Assembly (NCBI GenBank): GCA_020435005.1
Contig: JAGRAE010000007.1
Location: 1-37,163 of the forward strand
Source: Bdellovibrionales bacterium
GTDB taxonomy: Bacteria; Bdellovibrionota; Bdellovibrionia; Bdellovibrionales; UBA1609
Reading direction: 5' to 3'
DNA length: 37,163 nt
Part shown: positions 1 to 8,200 of the stretch, piece after piece
Position numbering within the stretch: position 1 is the first letter of the stretch
Layout of the letters: every line of letters starts with the position of its first letter
Position numbers and translations under genes: made by a program
The notes under the pieces: model-generated
What the model saw: only the letters and a program-made list of their open reading frames with translations
What the model was told of the DNA's origin: nothing
The model's database searches: none

Positions 1-35
1 ATTTAAGACTTTTATGTCAGCCTTGTAATCAAAGA

Positions 36-59
36 CAGGCCATAAGAATATTTGGCCTG
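36..59. other. Short perfect hairpin
   Basis: The 7-base arms CAGGCCA (36-42) and TGGCCTG (53-59) pair perfectly around a 10-base loop. There is no T-run after either arm, so it is not a standard intrinsic terminator. It could end transcription of a gene lying to the left of the window, or be chance. Confidence 0.3.
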
Positions 60-80
60 AATCACGTTGAGAGCCAAATA

Positions 81-292
81 AAAAAGAAAGAATAAAAGAA
101 TGAAAGAATAAAGGAATGAATGAAGGAATGAATGAAGGAATGAATGAAAGAAAGAATGAATGAAAGAAAGAATGAATGAAGGAATAAAAGAATAAACGAA
201 GAAATAAAAGAATGAATTAAAGAAAGAATGAATGAAGGAATGAAGGAATGAAGGAATGAAGGAATGAAGGAATGAAGGAATGAAGGAATGAG
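81..292. repeat. GAAT/GAAG tetranucleotide microsatellite
   Basis: About 210 bases are built almost only from GAAT, GAAG and GAAA tetramers. The left part is irregular, with mixed 4- and 8-base units and some substitutions. The right end is regular: the octamer GGAATGAA recurs at exact 8-base steps with GGAA starting at 237, 245, 253, 261, 269, 277 and 285. The plus strand reads stop codons throughout (TGA), so it is non-coding on that strand. The degenerate left and clean right ends suggest expansion by slippage with older units decaying. It is not CRISPR, since there are no spacers. Confidence 0.9.
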
Positions 293-565
293 AGTGGCAC
301 CAATTAGTCAGTCAGATTTGGCGATAGTATTGAGAGGAGCGAATTAAGGCCTATATGAAATATGTTGTGTGAGAACTGAACTAAATTAGATTCAAAGAGG
401 ACTGTTTGGCGATACTCTCTGACGTTGAGAAGATAAGTCGTGGATGAAATAAACCTATAGCTAGGTACAAACCACTTATTAGAATCAAACCACTGCACAA
501 AAAGAACACAATGGATAGACCTTACAGCAAAAGTTTCTACAATTTGATGGAGAACCATTGTGTGA

Positions 566-1741
566 TTACAATTTTCTTGAAAGAAGCCCTTCACATTTTT
601 TGATTTGTGCCCGTTTCCACTTTTCGACATTTTGATGGTTCATCTTTTTGACAAAAATCGCATTGGGACGATAATTAATAGTGACTTGATCCAGAATTTG
701 CTGGACCTCTCTAACATAAAAACGACGCACATAATTGTGATTGCCGCGTTGGAGCATCTGAATTCCTTCTTTTACTGCTGAGTGAACATTCTTTCCATAT
801 ATGGCCGCTAGTGAGCGAGCTAATTTCACAAATTGAGGATCCGATAAATAAATTGGATCAATCACAAGCTTTTCTAAATAAGCTTCTACCTCATATCCTA
901 GAGGACTTTCAAACTCTTCTACATGAAAATTCAATTCTAGCAATGAAGTCGGGTCCGAATTGGCGATCTTTATCTTTACCTGAAAAAGCCCCTGTGAAGC
1001 ATGGACTAACACTTGAAATCGATCTCCTGGAGAAAGACTACTAATGATGGATTCTGACATTGCTAGTGGTGAGTACTCAGTGAGTTGAGTGCCGGTAAAA
1101 AAACTGTAGGTCGAATAGGTTAAATTATAAGCCGAATTGACAGTCCAACTCATTCCACGTTGAAGTTTAGGACTTAAAAAATAACAAGCCATGAGTAGAC
1201 CGCAAACGGGTTCAACACCTGGTATAGCGGTTAAATAGGAGAAACCTCCAACCACAGACCGAATCAATGGAGAGCTATCTGATTCAAAAGCAAATGTTGT
1301 TCCTAAAGCGGGGACAACCAAAACCTCAATAACTTCGCCCATTCCATATAGCAGAAAGATATTTTTTGCATGTTGGGCATATAATTCCATGTTGTTTTCT
1401 TCGTGCGCTGACAAATTGATAGCTCTTTGATAATTAACAGGGGCACTTGGTAGACTTTGTAGCCCTCTTAACCATAGAGCCCAAGTCTGTCTTTCTGTAA
1501 GTGATATTAAAAAGTCCTTGAAAGTATGGGTGTGAATGTGTTCTCCGGTGATGGATTCATGGATCAGATGGGCTAGAGTTTTGAGTTTAGAGTCGCTGCC
1601 CGTGGAGGAGCAGTGACCGTTGCACTCAGATGTATCGTGATGATGATGGTGGTCATGTGCGCCGTGTGCGAAGACCCTTAGTGGAAAAATACTTAAAGCG
1701 GTAACAAATGAAAGAGAAATGAGAATGGCTTTTAGTTTCAT
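566..1741 (-). CDS. Exported His-rich protein of unknown function
   Basis: A 391-residue protein I do not recognise. It begins with a clear signal peptide (about residues 1-25, ending VFA) and is therefore periplasmic or outer-membrane. The mature N-terminus is a histidine-rich stretch (residues 26-44: HGAHDHHHHHD followed by ECNGHC), a composition typical of weak metal-binding tails such as those on zinc or nickel proteins. Moderately hydrophobic segments around residues 120-200 could be membrane-associated. The C-terminal third is basic and helical. The ATG at 1741 is preceded by AGAAGGG. The neighbouring small gene at 1863-2228 is on the same strand, with about 120 bases between them, so co-transcription is possible but not shown. 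Metal binding is an inference from composition only. Confidence 0.75.
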   Translation of the reverse strand: MKLKAILISLSFVTALSIFPLRVFAHGAHDHHHHHDTSECNGHCSSTGSDSKLKTLAHLIHESITGEHIHTHTFKDFLISLTERQTWALWLRGLQSLPSAPVNYQRAINLSAHEENNMELYAQHAKNIFLLYGMGEVIEVLVVPALGTTFAFESDSSPLIRSVVGGFSYLTAIPGVEPVCGLLMACYFLSPKLQRGMSWTVNSAYNLTYSTYSFFTGTQLTEYSPLAMSESIISSLSPGDRFQVLVHASQGLFQVKIKIANSDPTSLLELNFHVEEFESPLGYEVEAYLEKLVIDPIYLSDPQFVKLARSLAAIYGKNVHSAVKEGIQMLQRGNHNYVRRFYVREVQQILDQVTINYRPNAIFVKKMNHQNVEKWKRAQIKKCEGLLSRKL

Positions 1742-1862
1742 GCGCCCTTCTAGCAGGGCTTTTATGAGGAGTCCACTATAAAATTGCCTGCTAGTGGCTG
1801 ATTAAGCTTTCAGAATTAAAAGATCACGTGAAACAGGTGAGCACTCGAGAAGTGAGGCCAAT

Positions 1863-2228
1863 CTACTCTGAATCTATGACCTCACAAAATACTCTGGTGT
1901 CTCCAGTAGCAATCCCGTAGTCTCCTTCGATATCCATAACAGCGCTATTAAGAGCGTTTACTCCTTGAAAATTAAAGCTTGTCATGACTGCTGCTAGCCC
2001 GGGTTTATAAGGCAAGAAAGTTATAAAAATATGTCCTTCACCCTCAAAGTCTCCGGTGAAAATTAAAGCGCCGGCAACATCATCATTTTCTTTATCTGGA
2101 ATGGTTTTTTTGAGCAGTACAGGCTCATGGTCTTCAACTTGTGACTTGCAGATAACTTTATCCCACTCTGAAGCCAATGCGGTTAAGGGAATAACAAATA
2201 ATAAAAATGATAAAACAAACCTTAGCAT
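1863..2228 (-). CDS. Small exported protein, unknown function
   Basis: A protein of 121 residues starting MLRFVLSFLLFVIPLTALAS, a textbook signal peptide cleaved after ALA. The mature part is about 100 residues, acidic, with two cysteines (near the start, ICKS, and near the end, VFCEV) placed so that a disulfide could close the domain. I chose the ATG at 2228 over the upstream in-frame ATG at 2267. GGAGG lies 8 bases before 2228, and the upstream start would put 13 extra residues before the signal peptide. No family recognised. Confidence 0.75.
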   Translation of the reverse strand: MLRFVLSFLLFVIPLTALASEWDKVICKSQVEDHEPVLLKKTIPDKENDDVAGALIFTGDFEGEGHIFITFLPYKPGLAAVMTSFNFQGVNALNSAVMDIEGDYGIATGDTRVFCEVIDSE

Positions 2229-2326
2229 ATATACTACCTCCAAAATTACTGCCGTGAAACATAACATAATTTTCTAAAGAATCAAAATTTTTACATAGAT
2301 ATTCATTTTAAAGCCAATGAAGTCTA

Positions 2327-3034
2327 TTAGTACTTTGAGTTTAAGGAAAGACCCTTTTCATAGATGCGGTTCATGAGCTCATCAGAAAAATTTAAATGAT
2401 AACCGACTTTTAAAACTTGATTGAGTAAAGACTGATAAACAATACCATTTTTTTTAAAGCGAACACTTGAAGTCGTTGATTTAAAGGGTAAGCGTTTAGG
2501 CTTTTCATGTTTTAATAATTTTATACAAAACTCAGTATCTTCAAAAATGGAAACTTCTGGTACTGGCGTTTTATCGTTTTTACTAAGCAGAGACTTGTTA
2601 AAAAACAGGCAGTGATCTAAATAGAAAATGCCACTTCTGTCTCCCCTGATATGATTCGAATACCAAGATGTAAACTTTAAAAGAGGATGATCGTCATCAA
2701 ACGCATGAGTAAAAGCTCCCCATACAGGTAGTTCTTCGTTTTTTAAAAATTCCAAACCTTCAAGTTCTATAAAACTTCGGGGATGATGAAGAAGTATCCA
2801 GTCATTCTGAGCCTCACCAATGCCTTGGTTTAAGCGGCGTGAACGCAAATGTGAATTTGACGGAATAATTTTACAATTGAATTGTTGAAAATACTCAACA
2901 CTCCCATCCGTGCTGTTGTTATCAACAATAATAAGTTCGACAAAATTAAGTGAGCCTAAATGGGCGAGAGCGCGTTTAATAAACGGGTTGCCCATTTCAT
3001 TGCGAGCCGGAATAATTACTGAAAAGTGACGCAT
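2327..3034 (-). CDS. Family 2 glycosyltransferase, TIGR04283-like (arsenosugar type)
   Basis: About 235 residues with a GT-A fold start (FSVIIPARNE) and the nucleotide-binding segment ELIIVDNNSTDGSVEYF. Features seen in the TIGR04283 family follow: LRSRRLNQGIGEAQ (family GRARQLNxGA), ILLHHPRS (family FLHADT), RGDRSGIFY (family YGDQ) and IFEDTEF (family MEDVE). The C-terminal segment after the TTSSVRFKKNGI motif also fits. TIGR04283 members are annotated as arsenosugar-biosynthesis glycosyltransferases because they sit with ArsM and radical SAM genes. Here the gene is divergent from exactly such a pair, 88 bases away. I prefer the ATG at 3034 (AAGG five bases upstream) over the ATG at 3049, which has no ribosome site. 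Cytoplasmic, no signal peptide. The acceptor is unknown. Confidence 0.8.
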   Translation of the reverse strand: MRHFSVIIPARNEMGNPFIKRALAHLGSLNFVELIIVDNNSTDGSVEYFQQFNCKIIPSNSHLRSRRLNQGIGEAQNDWILLHHPRSFIELEGLEFLKNEELPVWGAFTHAFDDDHPLLKFTSWYSNHIRGDRSGIFYLDHCLFFNKSLLSKNDKTPVPEVSIFEDTEFCIKLLKHEKPKRLPFKSTTSSVRFKKNGIVYQSLLNQVLKVGYHLNFSDELMNRIYEKGLSLNSKY

Positions 3035-3122
3035 AGCCGCCTTTGCCATGATTTTGTTAAATAAATGTGGTTAAGATTACTACTAATATATAAAAAGTTT
3101 CAAGTCTGTAGGAGGAGCTTAT

Positions 3123-4181
3123 ATGGACAAAGAAAAAATCGCTGATCAGGTAAAAGATTACTACGGAAAAACTCTGCAAAACTCCAATGATTTACAAACA
3201 AATGCTTGTTGTACAAATGTTTTTTATCCAAATCACATTAAAACAGCGCTTCAAAATATTCACGATGATGTTTTAACTAAGTATTACGGCTGTGGTTTAA
3301 CTATTCCAACAAACTTAAAGGATTTAAAAGTTTTAGATCTTGGTAGTGGATCGGGACGTGATTGCTATATTTTATCCCAACTGGTTGGTGAAAATGGCTC
3401 TGTTGTCGGGGTTGACATGACTCCTGAACAATTAACCGTGGCTAGAAATCATTTAGAATATCATCGTGAAAAATTTAATTATAAAAAAAGCAATGTTGAA
3501 TTTATCGAAGCAGACATTCAAAAATTAAGGGCTGCGGGTTTAAAAGAAAACGATTTTGATCTCATAGTCTCTAATTGTGTGGTGAATTTAGTTCCTGATA
3601 AAAGAGCTGTTTTATCAGAGGCCTATAGTTTATTAAAAGAGGGTGGAGAGCTTTATTTTTCAGATGTCTATTGCAATCGTCGCCTACCCAGCGAGCTAAT
3701 GGCCGATAATGAACTTTGGGGGGAGTGTTTGAGTGGCGCTCTATATTGGAATGATTTTGAAAACTTAGCAAAAGAGGTGGGCTTTAAGGATCCAAGAGTT
3801 GTAGAAAGTAGTCCGATCACTATCAGTAATCCAAAACTGGAAGCGAAACTAGAAGGTTTCGAATTTTACTCAGTGACTTATAGATTGTTTAAACTGCCTC
3901 AACTAGAGCCTCACTGTGAAGACTATGGACAAGCCATTATTTATCGAGGTGGCATAACAGAGCAAGAAAAAATATTTAAACTTGATGATCACCATGTGTT
4001 TCACAAAGGTAAAGTGGCCACTGTTTGTGGCAACACCTACTATATGCTTTATAGTACACGCTTTAAAAATCACTTTGAATTTATTGGCAACTTTGAAACT
4101 CATTATGGGATCTTTGAAGGCTGTGGCGTGAGCTCTCCTTACGAAGGCAAATCTCAAACTGAAGATGTGGGCTGCTGTTAA
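3123..4181 (+). CDS. arsM: Arsenite S-adenosylmethionine methyltransferase (AS3MT-like)
   Basis: A 352-residue cytoplasmic enzyme that methylates As(III) using S-adenosylmethionine. The SAM site is VLDLGSGSGRDCY (70-82) with the acidic end of strand 2 at VGVDMT. All four cysteines that bind and shuttle arsenic in animal AS3MT have counterparts: C29 in TNACCT, C57 in YYGCGL, C152 in VSNCVVNLVPDK and C202 in LWGECLSGALYW. These segments resemble animal AS3MT strikingly. The C-terminal domain (about 250-352) ends with Cys-rich GCGVSSPYEG and GCC. AGGAGG lies seven bases before the ATG. The stop TAA shares one base with the start of the radical SAM gene, so the two are translated together. The divergent glycosyltransferase suggests that methylarsenic is processed further, not only volatilised. 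Confidence 0.93.
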   Translation: MDKEKIADQVKDYYGKTLQNSNDLQTNACCTNVFYPNHIKTALQNIHDDVLTKYYGCGLTIPTNLKDLKVLDLGSGSGRDCYILSQLVGENGSVVGVDMTPEQLTVARNHLEYHREKFNYKKSNVEFIEADIQKLRAAGLKENDFDLIVSNCVVNLVPDKRAVLSEAYSLLKEGGELYFSDVYCNRRLPSELMADNELWGECLSGALYWNDFENLAKEVGFKDPRVVESSPITISNPKLEAKLEGFEFYSVTYRLFKLPQLEPHCEDYGQAIIYRGGITEQEKIFKLDDHHVFHKGKVATVCGNTYYMLYSTRFKNHFEFIGNFETHYGIFEGCGVSSPYEGKSQTEDVGCC

Positions 4182-5119
4182 TGGAAAGAGAAATGACAAA
4201 TCCAAAACAAAAATTTAGTCACCCGGACATTACAGCCAAAGGAGAAGTGCGTGCTAGCGTTGCCCCAGTAAATTTAGAAACACTTTGGTTTAACACTGGG
4301 ACCTTGTGCAATTTAGCTTGTCACAATTGTTATATTGAATCGAGTCCAAAAAATGATCGATTGGTCTATTTAAGTTTAAATGATGTTGTTAGTTACCTTG
4401 ATGAAATTGCCAGTAAAGATTTTAAAACTACAGAAATAGGGTTCACCGGCGGTGAACCCTTTATGAACTTAGCGATGATTTCTATTCTTGAGGAAACTTT
4501 AAAACGAGGATACAAAGTTCTGGTCTTAACAAATGCTATGAAGCCTATGCACAAAAAGAAAGAAGCATTGTTAAGCTTAAAAGAAAGTTACGGCGACAAA
4601 CTTGTTCTACGAGTTTCACTTGATCACTATACCCAAGAACTTCATGAAAAAGAGCGAGGTCCAAAGTCATGGGAACCCGCTATCGAAGGATTGGTGTGGC
4701 TAAGTGAAAATAGTTTTAATATTGATGTTGCTGGACGCACATGTTGGCACGAAAGTGAAGACGAAATTAGAAAAGGTTTTGCTAAATTATTTAAAGAGAA
4801 AAATATAGACATAGACGCCTTTAATCCTTCGCAACTTGTTTTGTTTCCAGAAATGCAAGAAGGCGAAGATGTCCCTGAAATTACCATAGCTTGTTGGGAT
4901 ATTTTGAAAAAATCACCCGCTGATATTATGTGTGCATCTTCGCGCATGATAGTTAAAAGAAAGGGCCGTGAAAAAGCCGAAGTCGTTGCCTGTACTCTTT
5001 TGCCTAATGACGAAGAATTTAGCTTGGGACAAACATTGAGTGAAGCATGGCAGCCGGTAAAGTTGAATCATGAGTATTGTGCAAAGTTCTGCGTTCTCGG
5101 TGGCGGTAGCTGCTCCTAA
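4181..5119 (+). CDS. Radical SAM enzyme linked to ArsM
   Basis: A 312-residue radical SAM protein. The [4Fe-4S] motif is CNLACHNC in GTLCNLACHNCYIESSP (about 43-59, CxxxCxxC), and the SAM glycine motif is GFTGGEPF. The C-terminal third is cysteine-rich (ACWDIL, IMCASS, ACTLLP, YCAKFC and a final GGGSC), so it may hold an auxiliary cluster or a metal/arsenic site. It overlaps arsM by one base (TAATG). A second ATG at 4193, preceded by GGAAAGAGAA, is an alternative start. ArsS-type radical SAM enzymes make organoarsenicals from methylated arsenic. This protein belongs to a related widespread group, usually annotated only as radical SAM, whose spacing and ending differ from ArsS as I remember it. 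The substrate is therefore an inference from its neighbours. Confidence 0.8.
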   Translation: MEREMTNPKQKFSHPDITAKGEVRASVAPVNLETLWFNTGTLCNLACHNCYIESSPKNDRLVYLSLNDVVSYLDEIASKDFKTTEIGFTGGEPFMNLAMISILEETLKRGYKVLVLTNAMKPMHKKKEALLSLKESYGDKLVLRVSLDHYTQELHEKERGPKSWEPAIEGLVWLSENSFNIDVAGRTCWHESEDEIRKGFAKLFKEKNIDIDAFNPSQLVLFPEMQEGEDVPEITIACWDILKKSPADIMCASSRMIVKRKGREKAEVVACTLLPNDEEFSLGQTLSEAWQPVKLNHEYCAKFCVLGGGSCS

Positions 5120-5121
5120 GC

Positions 5122-5307
5122 TCTTATTTCTATGAAATTGTTAACGGCAAAAGAGGCATCTCTCCTAGTTTTGCCTTAGTTCTGGAAAAGGTCCTAAAAA
5201 CCACCGCAGAAATCTGGGTTCGCATGCAGGCTAAATATAAACATTCTTCTTTACTTTTTGGAATAAGACTTGCTGGGCTGTTCTTTAACAAACTAGAAGA
5301 AGATTAA
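5122..5307 (+). pseudogene. HigA-type antitoxin remnant (truncated)
   Basis: The stretch just after the radical SAM stop codon is open in one frame to the TAA at 5305-5307. It reads (from 5134) EIVNGKRGISPSFALVLEKV, then LKTTAEIWVRMQAKYK. This matches the second half of HigA/VapI-type XRE antitoxins, where the pattern is a NGxRGISPxxALRLxKALGTSxExW-LQxxYD run. The first half of the protein (the start codon and most of the helix-turn-helix) is absent, because the frame begins inside the upstream gene's end. The last 20 or so residues diverge from the family. There is no HigB toxin beside it. I call it a decayed toxin-antitoxin fragment. A functional short gene is unlikely because no start codon fits. 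Confidence 0.6.
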
Positions 5308-5366
5308 AGCTACATGAACTGAAAATAGTTCAATTGTGCTGTAAATTAAATCAAGGGCAGGTCAGA

Positions 5367-6263
5367 GTGAGTAAAGTTTTAATTAAAAATTTAATAGTGA
5401 GCCTTATTTTTCAGATTTTAATAGTTAACAATGGACAAACCGCGGTCGACATCGGTCCGATAGAAAACCCTATGGATAAAGTTTCTGATCATGTTAGATA
5501 TCATTTTGCAATGTACGAAAGCCTTTTCACAAAGTACACCTCGAGTACTTTTTACTTGGGTGATTATATACAAGCCACTTTAAATGTTAGAGAGAAGCTG
5601 TATATGGTTTTAACAAGAATTGAACATACTGACGAAGGCAAAGGGAATTTAAACGCAGCGACTAAAGTAGACGTTGAAGAGGCACTAAAAACCTGGACAG
5701 TAAAACTAGGAAAAATCAAAGAAGTAATTGATAGTCTGCCGTTTTCTACTAAAAGAAAAGAATTACTTTTTAATGATTTAATTAAAAAATCAGCAATCAT
5801 TTTAGACATTCCAGATACTCAAGAAGATCAAGAATTTGCTAGATCACTACTGCAGGAAAGACTTTATGAACTATTAATGTTTAGTTCAGAAAACTATGGT
5901 GTTTACGAAAGTTTATTTAATGCAGATGTGTTAGGTAGTTCAAAAGCTATTTCTAGAGCAACAACAATCTTTGGGGTTTCAGCAATTGTTTTTGCTCTTA
6001 GCTTATTGGGAGATCTGTCAGCTTACAAGGTAATATCTGCGTCTATAGCAGGAACGAGCGGAGGGTTTTTGTTTGGAAATTTTGCACTTTCAGAAAAATA
6101 CAAAAGCTTTAAAGAAGTTCAAACTGAGATCGCAAGATTGAATGAAATACTGGCCTGCGAAAGAAGTTTATTTCCAAAAGCAAAACCAATGGGTCCAAGC
6201 AACGAAAACATTAAGCCTTATGAGAAAACCACAACTAAGCTTGGCAAGTCTGCAGTTTTTTAA
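5367..6263 (+). CDS. Exported helical protein with C-terminal membrane pair, unknown
   Basis: About 298 residues. I place the start at a GTG (5367), with AGGT eight bases upstream, giving a signal-peptide-like N-terminus (LIKNLIVSLIFQILIVNNGQ). A TTG at 5334 has no ribosome site. After export the protein is mostly predicted helix (repeated charged residues with leucines). A hydrophobic pair follows at about residues 205-255 of the longer frame (TTIFGVSAIVFALSLLG, then IAGTSGGFLFGNFAL), and then a short amphipathic helix (FKEVQTEIARLNEIL). I recognise no family. It converges on the 6295-7146 gene, whose product has the same overall plan (signal peptide, helices, two adjacent membrane segments), so the two may be distant relatives or partners. 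Confidence 0.7.
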   Translation: MSKVLIKNLIVSLIFQILIVNNGQTAVDIGPIENPMDKVSDHVRYHFAMYESLFTKYTSSTFYLGDYIQATLNVREKLYMVLTRIEHTDEGKGNLNAATKVDVEEALKTWTVKLGKIKEVIDSLPFSTKRKELLFNDLIKKSAIILDIPDTQEDQEFARSLLQERLYELLMFSSENYGVYESLFNADVLGSSKAISRATTIFGVSAIVFALSLLGDLSAYKVISASIAGTSGGFLFGNFALSEKYKSFKEVQTEIARLNEILACERSLFPKAKPMGPSNENIKPYEKTTTKLGKSAVF

Positions 6264-6294
6264 AAAATAACACTCAAGTTTTGAGGTGAATAAA

Positions 6295-7146
6295 TTATTT
6301 CTCTGTTTTTGTTAGCCAATAATCGACTATTTCTGAGTAATCTTTGTCGGGATCAAAAACTTTAGCACTCTTTAAAATTTCTTCTCTGTATATCATAGGT
6401 TGGGGAAGAAAATCTGTGAATGCCGCTCGAAAGGCATTCGTTACCAAGGGGTTCTTGTGATCGACCTCTGCATACAGAGAAGTTAAGCTGGTCATGACCT
6501 CTGCGATTTGTGTCGCGATGTATTTGATTTGTGCTTTATCGTTGGGGTCAGGATTGAGGCTATTCACGTAGTAAAGAGTTTGTTTTAATAATTTATTGTA
6601 ATAAGTAATAATATTTCGAGACATTTGTTGGTTCAGTGAATAAGACTTATTTGTGCGGTAGTAGAGTTGTTCTAGCAAGTCATCAGATTCAGATTCGATT
6701 TGATGTTCACCGGTCATGCGATAAGATTTGGCACGGACTTTTGATTGTAGAGGTTCCCAAAAAGGTGCACCCACAACAAAGAAGCCAATGCTTGTAACTT
6801 GACTTAAAAAAGTAGCGACAAAGTATGTAAGGGCTGGACTTTTGTTGCTAACAAGTTCTGAGACAATAGCCGCTATGGTTGAAGTTCCCATCATAACTGA
6901 GACAATAGCCGCATAAGACAGAGTTTTTCTTGTAATTAAGGTGTTAAAAACAGATTTCTGAAGAGCCTCTTTATCACAAAAATTTTCTTGGCAGTTTTTA
7001 CTTAGCTCTTCTGCGAGAACAGGAATTGATAAATCAATTTGATTTTCAAACGTAAAATGATCTTTGAGTTCTTTGTCACAGCCGAAAACGGGGACCGCGG
7101 CCAATCCAACGAAAAATAAACAGTAAAATAAAATAGCCACCTTCAT
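6295..7146 (-). CDS. Exported protein with two membrane segments, unknown
   Basis: A 283-residue protein with signal peptide MKVAILFYCLFFVGLAAVPVFG followed by a Cys-containing region (GCDKELK, NCQENFCDKEAL). Two adjacent hydrophobic segments follow at roughly 75-95 (YAAIVSVMMGTSTIAAIVSEL) and 105-130 (LTYFVATFLSQVTSIGFFVV). The rest is soluble and helical. The segments suggest an inner-membrane protein with a large periplasmic or cytoplasmic tail. No family recognised. Its overall plan resembles the convergent gene 5367-6263. No strong ribosome site is seen before the ATG. Confidence 0.7.
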   Translation of the reverse strand: MKVAILFYCLFFVGLAAVPVFGCDKELKDHFTFENQIDLSIPVLAEELSKNCQENFCDKEALQKSVFNTLITRKTLSYAAIVSVMMGTSTIAAIVSELVSNKSPALTYFVATFLSQVTSIGFFVVGAPFWEPLQSKVRAKSYRMTGEHQIESESDDLLEQLYYRTNKSYSLNQQMSRNIITYYNKLLKQTLYYVNSLNPDPNDKAQIKYIATQIAEVMTSLTSLYAEVDHKNPLVTNAFRAAFTDFLPQPMIYREEILKSAKVFDPDKDYSEIVDYWLTKTEK

Positions 7147-7255
7147 GACGCGGTTTTAAAAGCAGAGATAGAAAAGGTCAATAAACTAAATTTGGCACTG
7201 GCAGTGCAATGAAAGTTAAACATGTTGAGTAAGTCACTATTATAAGGAAGAAAAA

Positions 7256-8074
7256 ATGAGTTATCAGACATTTATTGTCACTTTTATTGTAAGTATTATA
7301 GGATTTACAGCTTGTGATCGAAAAAAAGAGATTAAATATGTAGAGGTTGAAAAGCAAAAGCAATTAGCTTGTGAAAGACAAGATGACTATAGCATCGCAG
7401 ATAATCGAGTGGTGCAAACTAAAACAGTCACTTTTAAAAGAAAACCTAAGATTACAAAATATTTAGATTGCTCAGGAAAAGTAACCAGCGAAAAAAAAGA
7501 AACTGTCATTGAAAAAAAACAAGACATTAAAATCTTTGCAGATAAAAAAATTGAAGCCATTAGTGCGGACACAATACTTAGAGAATTGAATCAAATTCAA
7601 GGAACGGCTTTTAACCGTCAAACTTGCAGTTCAGCCAAAAGAGATCCTTTAAGTATTTTTGGTGAATTTATGGGACAAATGTTTAAAAAGATATTGTTTG
7701 TTGATATTTGGTCGGACTTAACTGAGGACCAAGAAAATGAACTACAACGTGGAAGACCAAGCATTACTTTTACCATAGACATGGCTCCAGCATTGCTAAC
7801 TACAGAAGTAGATAAGGGAGTACAGTTAATTGATTACGAATTTTCTTACTTTTGTGCTGACAACAAACTTCCAGAAGAAACAAAAAATATAGAAAATGTT
7901 GAGTTTAAAGGGAGAAGGTGGAGACAACATGAGCACAAAGATAGAGATAAGGGTATAAAAGATCCAAAACTGTGTAACAAAATTTATGAACAAGGAACAC
8001 TTGTTCTAAGTGTTCACTACATTGATTCTGATATACCTGAGATAGATTTTGTAAGGCCTGAAACATGTAAATAA
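7256..8074 (+). CDS. Putative lipoprotein, unknown function
   Basis: A 272-residue protein with a short hydrophobic leader (TFIVTFIVSIIGFTACDRKKE). The leader ends in a lipobox-like FTAC at C20 and is followed at once by charged residues, as in lipoproteins. The mature part is very lysine- and glutamate-rich for about 90 residues, then forms a globular C-terminal half with four or more cysteines (QTCSS, YFCAD, LCNK, ETCK). A good ribosome site (AAGGAAG) precedes the ATG. The lipobox has F at -3, which is tolerated but not ideal. I recognise no family. An AT-only hairpin follows the stop codon. Confidence 0.7.
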   Translation: MSYQTFIVTFIVSIIGFTACDRKKEIKYVEVEKQKQLACERQDDYSIADNRVVQTKTVTFKRKPKITKYLDCSGKVTSEKKETVIEKKQDIKIFADKKIEAISADTILRELNQIQGTAFNRQTCSSAKRDPLSIFGEFMGQMFKKILFVDIWSDLTEDQENELQRGRPSITFTIDMAPALLTTEVDKGVQLIDYEFSYFCADNKLPEETKNIENVEFKGRRWRQHEHKDRDKGIKDPKLCNKIYEQGTLVLSVHYIDSDIPEIDFVRPETCK

Positions 8075-8078
8075 AATT

Positions 8079-8103
8079 AATAATAAATTAACTATTTATT
8101 ATT
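8079..8103 (+). terminator. AT-only hairpin after the 272-residue lipoprotein
   Basis: Perfect 10-base arms AATAATAAAT (8079-8088) and ATTTATTATT (8094-8103) flank a TAACT loop, five bases after the TAA stop. The stem is entirely A-T, so it would be weak, and the following T-run is short (TTTAG). It is a possible terminator in an AT-rich genome, but chance cannot be excluded. Confidence 0.3.
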
Positions 8104-8200
8104 TTAGTTGGCAGACAAAAGGCTAGGTCACAATTTTCTACCAGACTATTATAATCTTTGAGTTACCCAGATATTAAAAATTACATATAATGTTTGAGTA

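Larger units (their letters stand above)
1..565. other. Gene-free stretch with microsatellite
   Basis: I see no convincing gene in this stretch, which lies downstream of the minus-strand gene ending at 566. It holds a small perfect hairpin (36-59), a long GAAT/GAAG microsatellite (81-292) and about 270 bases of unremarkable sequence. A 108-codon minus-strand frame (304-630) overlaps the end of the neighbouring gene by 65 bases. It has no family resemblance and I read it as chance. Confidence 0.6.

Noticed and set aside
81-292. CRISPR array
   Set aside because: The units are 4-8 bases with no spacers; this is a microsatellite.
304-630. A 108-codon minus-strand open frame
   Set aside because: It overlaps the 391-residue gene by 65 bases, has no signal peptide, ribosome site or family trait, and reads like chance.
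4181-5119. Naming the radical SAM gene arsS
   Set aside because: The motif spacing and the ending differ from ArsS as I know it, so I kept a general call.
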